Shown: in pieces, positions 1 through 12,300 of the stretch | Numbering within the stretch: position 1 is the stretch's first letter | Layout: each line of letters opens with the position of its first letter | DNA from: Cylicocyclus nassatus | Taxonomy: Eukaryota > Nematoda > Chromadorea > Rhabditida > Strongylidae | Assembly: GCA_958299035.1 (NCBI GenBank) | Contig: CATQJL010000112.1 | Span: forward strand, 4,200,123-4,264,122 | Direction: 5' to 3' | Length of the DNA stretch: 64,000 nucleotides | The notes under the pieces: generated by a model | Told to the model about the DNA's origin: nothing | The model's database searches: none | What the model saw: the letters and a program-made list of their open reading frames with translations, nothing else | Position numbers and translations under genes: made by a program

Positions 1-239
1 GAAAACGCCCCAAAATGCCGAAAAAGTATGATATCGTACCAGCATGTCAATTAGCCCCCCCCTTAAGCAAAGTTTCAGCGAAGTCCATGAATTTACCTTC
101 TTACGTGTACCCACCGTTAACCCAGAAGATGGCGCTATCGCGCGAAATGACTACGATATTCGTCATCAGCGGCTCGAAGAACCCCCATATACCGAGTTTA
201 AGCAAGATTCATCAGAAAAACATTTTGGGGCTCGGAAAT

Positions 240-483
240 CCGAATAACGCCATCAGTTTTTAGAATTATCCTTACTTTTATCGATTTTATTGATTTTTTT
301 TGCAAAGTTTGAGCTACCGGGCTGGAGATTGGTGAGGAAGGTAGGTGAGCATACTGATTACTAACACAGCGGGAATTGGGAATTGCATGTAGAAGTGGGG
401 ACAGGAAAAGGTTGTGCAGGACTAGGAATGGAACCTTTATTGTTTTTGACAAGGCGGGGAGGGGGGGGGGTAAGCCAGCTAGT
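240..483 (-). repeat. Repeat A fragment (5' part)
   Basis: This is a degenerate copy of an interspersed family also found at 1653-2366, 4566-5294, 32935-33230 and 52261-52573. Shared blocks are a run of ATCGATTTTAT-type sequence followed by GCAAAGTTTGAGCTAC, GAGCATACTGATTAC, and a terminal TAAGCCAGCTAG. It is read in reverse relative to the 32.9-kb copy and lacks the GACAGACA-rich 3' end. An internal run of G interrupts it near 458-470. Confidence 0.7.
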
Positions 484-922
484 TACCTAATATTCTCAAG
501 CGCTTGAAATACCTCACTTTGCCAAGTTTTGGCAAACTTTTAAGCCCGTGTGCAAGTAACCGCTGAGGCATAATGGATGCTGAAACATTGTCGTACGAGC
601 TGAGATCTCCACTTTTTCTGTAATCCCCTTCTGAATCCCTCACGACGGCCCTTTTCCTCATAGTCATCTTCGTAAACTCGTGAAAAGGTCGTAAAGTTGT
701 ACTGAAGATCGATCATGGCACTGCAAGGCATGTGGCAGGACATTTGGAATGGGGAATAGTGAGCCTTTTGATGAACTTTAGCTTACAATGGTTCATCGAA
801 GATTTCGTAACTTGAGATTTCACTTACTTCCACTATTACCTGGCTTTCCGGTCTACCCGAGCCATGATAGATCATTTCGCGTGTTTCCCTAGGGATCACA
901 GTGAGATGAGGTACAAGGTTTA
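484..922. other. Intergenic, nothing recognised
   Basis: No coding signal, RNA gene or repeat structure was recognised here. Short open frames on both strands are not supported by splice context or family similarity. Confidence 0.5.
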
Positions 923-1140
923 TCAAATGAGGTGTCGCTTAACCCAGCATCTCCACTCCCGCGCTGGACTCTTTGTCTCTTCCGCGAAACATGCTTTCTA
1001 TGGACTTTCCCGGGGCGAGCTTGGGAAAGGCGGAGCCTTAATTAAATAGAAGTGATTAGTGAGCATGTCCGCGGAAGAGACGCAGAGTGCAGCGCGGGAG
1101 TGGAGATGCTGGGGCGGGGCACGAGCGACACTTCATTTGG
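923..1140. mobile_element. TA-flanked TIR element (MITE)
   Basis: The two ends are inverted copies: the left starts TCAAATGAGGTGTCGCT and the right ends AGCGACACTTCATTTGG. A second inverted block, CAGCATCTCCACTCCCGCGC, follows inside. TA dinucleotides flank both sides, which is the target duplication of Tc1/mariner-type elements. No transposase frame is present, so this is a non-autonomous element. Family assignment beyond the TA target is inference. Confidence 0.65.
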
Positions 1141-1652
1141 TAAGTCCTGTAGATGCTGTTTGATCGCCAGCATAGTTACTGCACTGCAAGACTTCCGCCT
1201 TCTCCTTCCAAATTACGAATGACTTACCTGGTCTCAAGATCCTGACACTGAAATGAACTTTAACGCCTCCATTTACACGAGTATGATGCTTAACGGAATA
1301 TGATAGACTTTCATTTTTTAGTAAAACAAAAATCGATAATAGGGGACCCACTGAATCTTCTTAACACATCCACGATGATACGACCCACCGGTGAGTTACG
1401 CGTTCTACCATTTCGGGCAATACGACCCACCGGTAGGTCGTATGCTTTCTAAGTTTTTGATTTTGCTAGTTCACGATAAAGCTTCTTGAGCAGATTGAGT
1501 AAACTTCTGTACACATCTTGGAACACAAGTCCCAAAATATCACAGTTCAAACCACAGAACCCACCAGTGACTAGAAAGTATTAAGCAAATCTGAGTATTG
1601 CGAAATATGTCAGAGGTGGCAGTCATCGAAAAATGCCGTGAATATGTTAAAA
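1141..1652. other. Intergenic with a short duplicated palindromic motif
   Basis: The motif ATACGACCCACCGGT occurs near 1378 and again near 1424. The second copy continues into AGGTCGTAT, making a local palindrome. Nothing coding was recognised. Confidence 0.4.
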
Positions 1653-2366
1653 CTAGCTGGCTTACCCGGCTCCGCCGTATGTTCCGAATAGAAAATTCCA
1701 TTTCTTAACCGATCCGGACCAAACTTGGCACACATACCCTTCGGGCCCCGGCGGGTGTCACAGTCCACTTTTCATTGTCGATCGATGTCGAGTTTATCGA
1801 TTTATTGCAAAATTTGAGCTACGGAGCTGGGAGTTGGCAGAGGGGTGTAATCGAGCATGCTGATTACGAATACAATATTAGTTTTCGAAACCGTGCATTA
1901 CTTTAATCGATTTTATCGATTTTTTTTGCAAAATTTGAGCTAGGGGGCTGGAATTTGGCAGGGAGGTGTAATCGAGCATGCTGATCACCCCCACGGGGAT
2001 GATCAGCATGCTCGATTACCCCCCTGTGCCAACTCCCAGCCCCGTAGCTCAAATTTTGCAAAAAAATCGATAAAATCGATTAAAGTAATGCACGGTTTCG
2101 AAAACTAATATTGTATTCGTAATCAGCATGCTCGATTACACCCCTCTGCCAACTCCCAGCTCCGTAGCTCAAATTTTGCAATAAATCGATAAACTCGACA
2201 TCGATCGATGACGAAAAGTAGCCTATGACACCCGCCGGGGCCCGAAGTGTATGTGTGCTAAGTTTGGTCCGGATCGGTTCAGAAATGGAATTTTCTATTC
2301 GGAACATACGTACAGACAGACAGACAGACATACAGACAAACAGACATTCAACTTTATATATAAGAT
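1653..2366. repeat. Repeat A, palindromic head-to-head dimer
   Basis: The element opens with CTAGCTGGCTTACCCGGCTC and closes with the family 3' end, a GACAGACA-rich tract ending TTATATATAAGAT. Between them two arms of about 313 bp (1677-1989 and about 1996-2309) are near-perfect inverted copies meeting at GATCACCCCCACGGGGATGATC. The ends resemble the tails of small retroposons (RTE- or SINE-like 3' ends with short tandem repeats). That class assignment is a guess. Confidence 0.75.
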
Positions 2367-2425
2367 GTAGCCTATATCTTTCCCGGTTACGAAACATATG
2401 TGTACAAAACTTGAGCTCAATCAGT

Positions 2426-2796
2426 TTAAAGGCAGTGTCCAGGCAAATCTGGGCATATGGGTTTCTTGCCTGAAACCGTTGAGGAGGTCATAGCTAAGGC
2501 ACCGCCAACAGCAACGCAAGTAATTCATTCACGGCTGAGAAATCCATCCATAAACATTCCGCGGCTGCGCCGACCGTAACTTTTAGGTTGGGTCCCAGCG
2601 CGAACGTAGTGTGAAAGTGAGCGAAGTCGTCTTTGGGTTACGGTCACGGCGTAGGCGCGGGGTTTTCGGGGACGGATATTTCAACCGTGAATTGACAAAT
2701 TGAGCTACCTTTTGTACATTGCCTCAGTTGGGACACCCTAATCAATTCCCAGGCGAAAAAGCCATGCGACCAGATTTGCCTGGACACGGCCTTTGA
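2426..2796. mobile_element. TIR element with TTAAAGGC-type ends
   Basis: The left end TTAAAGGCAGTGTCCAGG pairs with the right end CCTGGACACGGCCTTTGA. A second inverted layer follows (CCGCGGCTGCGCCGACCGTAAC against GTTACGGTCACGGCGTAGGC, each given approximately). There is no open frame for a transposase. It is a typical non-autonomous fold-back element, and the target duplication is unclear. Confidence 0.65.
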
Positions 2797-3827
2797 GCGC
2801 GTTGGAGGCTATAAGAATGAAGTTGTGCATTACAGACCTTCCTGCTTTTTACATGATGAAATGCGTAACAATGCTTGATGCTATGAATAGAGAAGGGAAA
2901 ACGCACTTTTTGCTCCTGCTCTCTCTGCGTCTTCCAAGGAGTTGAGGCATAAATTTGTAGACCATTTTAATTTTCCCAGCACGATATAGATTTGTAACAT
3001 AAAAATAGCAGTTGATGAGATAGCCAAATTTTCGGATGTCATCATTTCCATACTCCTCATCTTAAAAACATTTGGTTTCCTGATACGTCACACTGCAAAC
3101 ACTTGGTTCTCATTGGGTGGAATCTTCTCAATTATCAAAAGCGGACTTCAAATACATGAAACGTAATCAAATACATCACTAGGATCTGGGAAACGGGCTG
3201 AGTTCCACCATATTAGTTCCACACAGAACGCATGTGAGGCCAAGGAGATTTCTTAGGTAGCTGGTAATTTAAGCCGAAGGTCGTTATATGTAAGAAGTAG
3301 GTTTAGAGCTGCAACAATGACAGCAAAAAATACTTCACAAAATCCAAAAATCTGAAGAAGTGAAGAATGCAATTGGATCCATGCTATGCGTAAAAAGACC
3401 AGAAGATTGCTATCTCGCGCGCAGTTTTGCGACAAAAACTTGTGTCAAATTAGCGTTTCAAACGAACTGCAAAATACTCAATGAAGGGAACAACCTCTAA
3501 ATACAAATGCGCGAACCGTGCTGATTCGAATGAGATGAGCAAACAATGTAACACATACAGCTTCTCACAATCAGGATCAAACCGATATTTAGAACTAGCT
3601 GGCTTTTTCGATTCAGCCCGGGTCATCGTTCAGAACGATGGCGAAAGCCAAATTTTCTCCTTCCCGTCTTTTTCACTCGGTGTAGCCATGCCCTCTGCCC
3701 TTTCTGCAGCCTCAAAACTGCACTAAGAGCTAGTCGCAGGAGTTGAATTTTGAGATTTTAGAAAATATTTGAGCGCTGTCAGGGATAATTTTGCATAGCA
3801 AATAGTATGATTGAGTTTGGACAACAT
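2797..3827. other. Intergenic, nothing recognised
   Basis: About 1 kb of AT-rich sequence. No exon with matching splice sites, no RNA gene and no repeat shared with the rest of the window was recognised. Confidence 0.45.
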
Positions 3828-4400
3828 ATTAGGTCGTGCCATAAGCTCGTAGCGTTGTCATTTTCGTGCTCACTTTTTGAAGAGCGGTTGATATGTGGCA
3901 AAATGCGAATATTATTAGAAAGGGCTAATTATGCTCTTCAACCTACTGATTCGAGTGGAAAGCTGATCTGCTCGGATCTTTTGGCTTCCAAGCATGGAAA
4001 TCTTAAGAGGCAAAAGGAGCATTCCAACATCTGCGCATTTTTTTTCTCATAAAAAGAAGAGTTTTCGCACCGATTTTTGCCGACTATAAAACATGGCGTT
4101 CGCCATATGAGAAGTGAAATATTTGGATTGCTACAAAAGACGCAGGGCTGAGCAGGGTGTCTCTGAACAAGACTTTTCGGGGGATGGGCAGGAAGTCCTG
4201 CACTGAAAATTGCTATACAGGAAGAAGACGGTCGACCATACCGTATCCAAGCCAACTGCAACGTCTTAGCGAGCTCATACTGCAGAAAAAGCCAAAAAGG
4301 CAGATTCACTAAGTTTTTCTGCATGACCTCATACGGCAAACGTCGTCAAAACTCTCCTGCAAGAGTTGACTAAGGAGTATTTCAGTACCCAGTACTCCTC
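3828..4400 (+). mobile_element. Mariner-type transposon relic
   Basis: It begins with TATTAGGTCGTGCCATAAGC, which matches the ends of the mariner-type elements at 7543 and 6938. The GAAGAGCGGTTGATATG segment near 3880 matches the subterminal part of the 7543 element. Near 4336-4380 the plus strand encodes TANVVKTLLQEL, similar to the conserved stretch before the last catalytic aspartates of mariner transposases. The frame is otherwise broken. The right end was not located. Confidence 0.55.
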
Positions 4401-4565
4401 AAACCTCGCTATGTCAAATTATCATTTGTTCTGCTCTCTCGCAAACCTTATAAATAGTGTATGTTTCAATGTCTGTGAGTAACTTAAGCGCTGGTTAGAT
4501 GACTTCCTTGACCGTTTGGAATACTGAGACAGGAATGTGGCAAAAGGACGGGCGCTACGTCGAAG

Positions 4566-5294
4566 GCTAAATGTCTGTTTGTCTGCCTGTATGTATATCT
4601 GTCTGTACGTATGTTCCGAATAGAAAATTCCATTTCTAAACCAATCAGGACCAAAGTTGGCGACATACGTTTCGGGCCGGGCGTATGTCATAGGCTACTT
4701 TCCGTCATTGATCGATATCGATTTTATCGATTTTTTGCAAAGTTTGAGCTACGGAGCTGGGAGTTGGCACAGAGGGGGAGGGGGGTAATCGAGCATGCTA
4801 ATTACGGATACAATATTAGTTCTTAGGATTATCTGTTAGTTTCATCGACTTTATCGACTTTTTTTTGTAAATCTTGAGCTGCTGGTCTGAGCATTCGCAC
4901 AGGAATAAGTGAGCATGCTGACAGCTAACAAAGTGGGAATGGGAAGTTAGAGTTGTAGAAGTGGGCACAGGGGAAAGTTGTACAAGGATAGGGAGGGGAG
5001 CTCTATCATAGTGTCTTGACAGGGCCGGGCGGAGCCGGGTAAGCAAGCTATTGCGAATGCGATATTACTTTTAGAATTGTCTGTTACTTTTGTCGATTTT
5101 ATAGATTATTTGCAAAGTTTGAGCTACGGGATTGGCAGGCACAGGAGGGTAAGTGAGCATGCTGATTATTAATAAGGCGGGAATACGAAATTGGCATGTA
5201 GAAGTAGGCACAGGGAAAGGTTGTACAGGGACAGGAATGGAACCTTTATCGTGTTTTGACATGGTCGGGCGGCGGAGCCGGGTAAGCAAGCTAG
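4566..5294 (-). repeat. Two repeat A copies in tandem (reverse orientation)
   Basis: The first copy runs from the GACAGACA-type tract (read as TGTCTGTTTGTCTGCCTG) to TAAGCAAGCTA near 5050. A second, 3'-truncated copy follows directly to TAAGCAAGCTAG near 5294. Both share the GAGCCGGGTAAGC end, the GCAAAGTTTGAGCTAC block and the GAGCATGCT block with the other family members. They are diverged from each other, so the tandem array is old or the copies arrived separately. Confidence 0.7.
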
Positions 5295-6937
5295 TGATCC
5301 TCTAAAATGCAGCCTCATACACGACTTTGTTCGCTCTCTTGGGATGCCGGCTCCCTCTTCAATTTTCATTTGAGCGCAGAGATTGGACTACTTAAACATC
5401 ATCCTCAGCTTAATTGGTGTCAGTAAAGATCTTACCTATGGAGTCGTTTTAGGATTCAGAGTTCCCTAGGTATCACTCTTTCTACATGAGTTGGAGTTTT
5501 CGTGGAAAATTCTGCGTTAAAAAGTAAAGTTCTATAAATATTCCAGTTCTGTGTCAACTGAATGAAAATGTCTGTGGACAAAAAAGCAGAAAAGTGTTAC
5601 ATAATAATGCCAGCCGCTCTCTGCCGCTACGCGGATTCGGCTGGAGATGTGAAAATTTGCCGCTCTGCACGAATTCCTTTGATTTATAACCTGCGCAGAA
5701 GGAAGAACTGAGAACATAACTTCGGCTCAGTTTTGATATCAAACAAGCTGCATAAAAAACCGTAGATCGATAGGCAACCTGTGTGTCCCGAATGAAATGG
5801 CTTATCACTGGACCATTAATCCTTCTATCGTTTTTGAGCGAACATAAAGAATTTTCCAAGCAAAAACAGCAAAAAAAAATCAGTAAATCGAAAGAAGCAA
5901 TGGGTGGGTCCTGAACGAAATGGCTTATTAAAACATGCCCCACCCCATGCATTATGTGTGCCAAATTTGGCTCAGATGGTTTCAGAGGATAAACGTATCG
6001 AGCATTTTAAAGCAATTTGCACTTTGTATACAAGCGTGAGAATTCAGTACTAGGTCTGTACTTACAGTTATGGAGTGATCAGAGCAATAAGATAACGAAT
6101 CTTGAATAATGGAAATCCCATTTTTGGTCATCTTCTTGTGAAACGCATGAAAATAGTCTTAGAAATGGTCTTAGCATCTAGACATGGCCAAGCAGTATAT
6201 AGGGATCTGCAAAATTCAGATTCATAACTGGTGTTTCCAGCAGTAGAATGAAAAGCTTTCAGTCACAGTTATAAACATCTTCGAGTTTCTAAAAAAACCC
6301 TAACAATCGAGTCAATGCAATAAGATTTACAAAAGATTGGTCAGAAGTCGAAGTGACCATTCCAAGCAAGCTGCATACCAGTCGATGCAGCGTAAAACAC
6401 TGACTTCAAATCTGTCTCCATATCTGCTGAACGCCTTTGTAGACGATGTTACAAGCAGTTTGAAAAAATCTCTAAGAAATACATCAAGCATGTTACTGCC
6501 CTCCTAAAGGTCACCTCATCACGAACGCGCAAAAGTAGTATTGGTTGAGCGGGTGCAAACGCGACGCGCGCATTTCTTCACCGTTGTAAATCCTGCTCCT
6601 CATGCGCTGTGCGGCTAATAAAGCTGCTTGCCGTCTAAAGATATTACGCCTTCATCATGCAACAGCCTCACTTTTAGGCATGGGCCTTTTGCAGTGACTT
6701 TGCAGAATGTTTGAGTTTAGCATCAAGCCGAACACGACTCTGCGAAGCCAAACTTGAGTGCAAGATTTCTTAGCAAAGTAATGGCCTTTGGCTTATAACT
6801 TCAACCATAAAAGTGTCCAGCAGATGAGGAATACAAATTTTGAGTTAGCGTTTTATACTGCATCTAAATAGTATGCAGCTTACTTGCCTAGGCCACTTCC
6901 TCTGAACTTTCCCTTTTTAGGAAAATATGCACAATGA
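5295..6937. other. Intergenic, nothing recognised
   Basis: No exon chain, RNA gene or shared repeat was recognised in this 1.6-kb stretch. Confidence 0.4.
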
Positions 6938-7173
6938 TTAGGTCCTTTCATAAGTTCATAAAGTTTTCATAAATCGATGAAGTGACAGAATCTTGGCAAA
7001 GTTCAGTCAATAATGTACGTTCCATTGTGCACAATCTTCTGCCATATTTAGTCAAGTTTTGCAGGAGCTCAGGGAGCCTGAACCCAAAAAAGTCGTCGAA
7101 GCACCTTTTGAGATCGTCTTTAGAATCGAAGCAAATGTCGTTTATATGATCTGCAACGGTCCGAGGCACAATC

Positions 7174-8857
7174 AGGGCCCGGCACGAATCGGTTTCTAGG
7201 GTTTCTGAAAACGAAGTCTCCCCTGACTTTCGGAAGTTTTACGAAGTGCCTTTTGACCTATCTGCTTAGAAGAAGATGAAAACAAGAAAGATTTACTAAT
7301 TTGAAAGAATAAACATAAGATAAGAGTGAAAATCTAAATTGGAGCTGAGTCTAACGCATGGACAAGAGTTTAGCATTGGAACGCGATATTTCACAAGGCG
7401 ATATATGAAGAAACGAACGCAAAAGAAAAAACAAAGGAAAGGCACTGATATGAAATTGTCTTCACGCTTAGGGATAGATTTTTGACCGGGGAATCCGTCC
7501 ATGATGAAAAAATCCAAAACTTATGTGAAGTGACAGAAATATTAGGTCGTTTCATAAGTTCGTAGACTTTTTATTTCAGTACCCATTTTTTGATGAAGCG
7601 GTTGGTTTACGGCAAGGTACCTGTACCATTCGAAAGAGCTAATCATGCTCTACAAGAAATGCTGTTCGTTTCCGGAGCAAACCTAAATCCCTTTGTTTTA
7701 TGGCCTTTCAAAGCAAAGTTTTTTGAGGGGCACAAACTGGCGATTGCGGCAACTGCGTTTTCCATATTTGGTCCATATCCTGCAAAATTTTATCCTCGTG
7801 TGTGAGCGGAATGAATAGTAGCAAGCAAGACTAGTATACTGATAAATTTTTTGCACGCCAATATGCTAAGAACTGTGTAAACAGGGCTTCCTTGGGTGCT
7901 GTCTTTGGCTGCTAGCTTAAGACTTTCGCGCTGTTTAACGACAGAATGTGTCGGTCCTTTTATCGGGCCTTGAAGAACGGATGGGTTCTTCTAAGTGGTG
8001 TAGATGTATGAATACAAGCTCTAACCAACATTTGACGCTTTACCAATTTTTTTTTTGGAGTAGAAACTGGACCAAACGCAGTACATCTACACATATGGTA
8101 GAAGTGCGCTCTATCCTTCTCCATAATGTCTCTTTGGATGAATAGACTACTTTTATATGCACCATAGTCCCGTAGACAGTTGTTTTTCATCACTTATAAC
8201 AATTTTGGACGAAAATTTCCACTTATGATTTTCATATATAAATCGAAAGTTGCAGGTGCCGCAAACACCAGTTTTTGCCCCTCAAAAAACTTTGCTTTGA
8301 AAGGCCATAGAACAAAGCGATTTAGGTTTGCTCCGGAGACGAACAGCATTTCTTGTAGAGCGTGATTAGCTCTTTCGAATAGTACAGGTACCTTGCCGTA
8401 AACCAACCGCTTCATCAAAAAATGGGTACTGAAATAAAAAGTCTACGAATTTATGAAACGACCTAATATATGCTCCAGACGATCTCAGATCGTCTGGTGG
8501 CCGTCTGGAGACGATCTAGTTTTGGAGAACGTATTACTTCACATAAATTTTCAAACCTTTTTACATAATTCTTTTGCAAATAATTTTCTATGTATACAGT
8601 TCAGTTTTGGTGTCATATGATTGTGTGTGCGTTTTGTTGCATTTTGTTCATTTTAATCTTCCTTTCAAATCGCGCGCACTTTTTGCTATACACGATAGAG
8701 CATGTCAATCGTGTGATAACTCGTCCGAGAAGCTTGTATTCGACTAAATGGCGTTAATTCTTGGTGCTGGGCTCCGATTCGTCAGAAACGATATTTTCTT
8801 TGTTTTTTCCTCCAAAAACGAAGTCCAGCCTGCTTCCAGACGATCTACGCCGGGCCC
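7174..8857. mobile_element. hAT-type element (non-autonomous) with 8-bp target duplication
   Basis: The ends are CAGGGCCCGGC on the left and GCCGGGCCCTG on the right. The flanks GGCACAAT (7166-7173) and GGCACAAT (8858-8865) are an exact 8-bp direct repeat, the hallmark of hAT insertion. The left ~120 bp recurs at 62820-62950. A shorter element with similar CAGGGCTCGGC ends lies at 46838-47115. No hAT transposase frame was seen. The element itself carries a mariner-type MITE (7543-8467). Confidence 0.8.
7543..8467. mobile_element. Mariner-type MITE with ~210-bp inverted ends
   Basis: The left end TTAGGTCGTTTCATAAGTTC and the right end GAATTTATGAAACGACCTAA are inverted. Pairing continues for about 210 bp on each side (through GAAGCGGTTGGTTTACGGCA and onward). 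TA flanks both ends. The two apparent 71- and 74-codon frames at 7590-7805 and 8194-8418 are simply the same arm read on opposite strands. Inserted within the hAT-type element. Confidence 0.8.
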
Positions 8858-9306
8858 TGGGCACAATCTTCTAGAGAGAAATCTCAGCAGCACATTGGAA
8901 GCTAATTCAGCTTCCGATCAAGTCTTGCAGGACAGTTTTGACGACGTTTGCCGTTCATATCTGTCTTCCGAAAAAACCCCGCTGACCTGTCTATTGGACC
9001 TTTACGCAGTATGGCTTTATTGAAACGGTGTAGTTGTGCTGCGCAAGATATGGCCGCCATCTCGTTCTCGTTCTTTTAGCAATTTTCAATACAGGGCTTC
9101 GCCACCCACTAAAAGTCTTGCTCAAAGGACATTCTGGTTGACCCCCGATCGTACGTCAGCTTTTCATCGAAGGCAATAAAGTATGCCTAAAAGAGCATGC
9201 TCAGCTTTTCTCAAGAAAGTGAACGAACATTGCCGCAAACCGCCAATCCTTAAAGAAATGAAAACGAAAACGAAAATTACCTACTAACTTATGGAACGAT
9301 GTGATA

Positions 9307-12300
9307 CATGATAGTTAAAGATTTGAATGTTTCTGTAGAGCTAACACAAATGATCAATACTTACATAATATTTGACTAAGCCACTTCTCGTATCTTCGCC
9401 CAAAAAGAACAGAAGGAGTAACACAAGTTTACGGTGAGAAATAAGAAATCCATGCACTAGAAAATGGGCTTTTTGCTCGAGTTACCAAGACTTGCAGGCA
9501 AGTGCGCTTTGTATGATCTTACAAGAGCGAAATCCACTAAGATTCTTTAAGAAATGATAGATGTAAATCCCTGAAAAATTCCTGAAACATTGCTGAGCGG
9601 GTTTGATACCAATGGGCGGAGCTGGTGCACGGTTGGAGGCAATTGTTGCGCTTGAAAGTTGAAACTATTTTGTTGGAACGCCTGTAGTAGTCAGAAGGTT
9701 TTTCCTTCAAGACCTCTGCGAACAGACATGGACAGATCATATATCGTGCAAAATTGATGCACCCATTTGGAGATCCACCACAGTTGATGGAAAGTTCTGC
9801 AGCTTCTTTCTCCAATCGCTGTATCGCACATCAGGTTACGGTAATCCGGGATTGTTTGTAAGCCAGTGCAACAAAGCTTTGATTCGAAGAGCGTTAAAAA
9901 CTTTTTATCTCAAATGAATTAACGTGGCTTGAGCGTCTTAAAGAAAATATTGGAAAACTTTTCAATTTTTCGCAATCTATTAACCCTGACCTTGGTCCAG
10001 GACGCCGTGGAAATACAGGGCAAGTACGTTCTAATCTGGGCACGATCGCTGTCAGACACCGCAGCAAAGATGAAGGAAGAACAGCCAAGATGAGGAAGAA
10101 AGGAAAAAAAGAAAGCTAAGAACATGTTGGGTGCCTCCTATTCAATAATATCAGGCAAGTAAATATGTAACTATTTAAAAATAGCCCTGACAATGTCATA
10201 TCAAATTTCAAGTTCTGCATGTCTTTGAAAAGTTCTATACAGAGATGGCATGGGTTCACAATCATATGAATCATGAAAATGTTGCGAACCACTTCCAAAC
10301 CTTCCGCTCCGCCCCCTTCACCCTAATACTCGTTTTCTCTCTATCTTTGATATTGCAATTTGACACAGTTTCCTTTTTAATTCCTCAGTGCTTAGAAAGC
10401 ACGGTCAGCAACCTTAAAAGCAGTGTCAAAATCTCGCTTTCCGTTTTCACCTTTTCGGGGCTTTCCTGTCATGCTGAACACCCATATCTGGGCACAGCGA
10501 TGGCGAAAATGAGCTCTTTTTTTCAAAGCTCTCCATGTCCGCACTCGCTGCAAAATGCGTGTAATTAGGCAGGGTCCGGAACGGGGGTGGAGTCCGGACT
10601 TTCAAAGTTGACTTCAGGATTCCCAGACGTTCTTCTTCGTTCCAGATTTCATCGATAGATTAGATGAAGGGCTTGCCACTACAATGATTCAAATTCCTGT
10701 GACCATTATTTTGCTGGAACGCTGCCTTCAAAAGTGATCTGTTGAGTGCGCAATCAAATTTCTAGGTTCCGAAGTAATTATTTTAACTCAAATAAGAGAT
10801 TTTGAATGGCCAAATGGGCATACATGCCGTTTATAGTTTTGAAAACCCATCGCACGACTATCGGCTCTCCCTCGGATATTGACTTCGCATTAGTCTCAAC
10901 CTCCGAAAGATTTTCAGAATTTAGCACTCATCGATTAGACACGAGAAGTCGACCATCTAATTTCTTGTTATCGTCGTCGCGGGGTCCCGTCCCGCTGCTG
11001 GTCGGATGGCTTGCTGTATTTGCGTAGTGACACAAGGGTTTGATGTTTGCTCACACTGCCCTCACCGCACCGAGCTGGAACACCTGCACTGCACCATCCG
11101 CATCGATATTCGTATACCTCGCGCACCTTTTCGAATACATGGAAACCGATGTCAATCTGGCTAACCTGGAGGAGGGGGAGGGGGGGGGGGGGTGATGAAT
11201 TTTGCGAAGATGTCGCTCAACTTCTATCTCGGCTCTTTTTGTTGCGTCAGTTTTTTTGTTTGACACCTATTCTAATTTTCCTCCATGAATACGACTCCTT
11301 CTTTATCCTCAATAAGACCGGAAGTTCCGCTGGACATGGAAACTGCTGCGGAAGTTTCCGCTTTTCATCACTTGGCGTTATATTTCTGCGGAAGTTCCCA
11401 TTTTAGACAATTGCACTTTTGTAATGAACACAATTTTGTGGAACCACTGCAGATCTTGCTAGACCTGCGGAATTTCCCGTGTGCCTTCTGAGATCGAAAT
11501 GAGAGAAAATCTGTCAATGAGTAATTTTGTTCTCTTTGAAAAAATCCAAATTTAATCTTTTTCCTTGAGTAAAGCTGAGTGAAAAATCTTCTGCTTGTCT
11601 GATTTGTTTACTTACGAACTTAAAACCTCCAAATATATTTTTAGAATCCCACATGACATTTGCACTTCTCAAATCTAGTTCCGCTCGATAAGTCTTTGTT
11701 TAAATCGAAGAAATGGAATTTTCCCTTTTCGCAATTCTCACTCCCTTCTGCACCTACTCTCCCCAAAGAGTTCTGCAACAATAATCCCATTGTTGAATAT
11801 AGCTTTGCAAACTGTAAATCTGGAGTCTTACGGTAGGTACACTTTTCTGATACGGTAGCGGTGCTATAATACCTGAGATTGATGAATCATCCCTTGTCTT
11901 CTTCTTTGATGATTTTTTTTTACTTTTTTATTTCTCTGGTATGAACAATTATAAACTAAGGAATTCCCCCTTCCCGCTCTCTCCTATCCTGTTCCTACTT
12001 CCCCTTTCTCCTCTTCCTATTTTCATCTCTGTAGTGATAATGGAGCCAAATCCATAGCCCGAAAATGATTCATACTCATATTTTCACACGATAGCATCAG
12101 AATTGTCCGATTTGCATTTCCCCCACTTGCTGCTCGATTTCTAAACGGGCATTCCAAATAGCATATATTCATGAATTTTCATAGCCCCCAACGCATTTTG
12201 GCTCTGCCATATTCAGCAGAGTAGTCGCTAGCTTTTTCAATTGTATTCTATGGCAAAAATTTCAAAAATCCAAATTTTACGATGATTTGCAAGGCCCCCT

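Larger units (their letters stand above)
6938..9306 (-). mobile_element. Mariner relic split by a hAT-type insertion
   Basis: The left end reads TTAGGTCCTTTCATAAGTTC, and the right end near 9280-9306 carries a degenerate inverted counterpart (AACTTATGGAACGATGTG). Minus-strand fragments resemble the mariner transposase C-terminal half: TANVVKTVLQDL (near 8960-8930), then VADHINDICFDSKDDLKRCF (about 7160-7100), then in another frame WQKIVHNGTYIID. The last of these matches the usual WQKVV..GTYIID ending. Stops and frameshifts show the gene is dead. The coding relic is interrupted by the element at 7174-8857. Confidence 0.6.

Noticed and set aside
7590..8418. Two similar small proteins in opposite orientation
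   Set aside because: They are the two inverted arms of one MITE read on opposite strands, not genes.
10245..10568. 107-codon plus-strand frame with hydrophobic stretches
   Set aside because: No splice partner, no start context and no family resemblance; composition fits AT-rich non-coding sequence.
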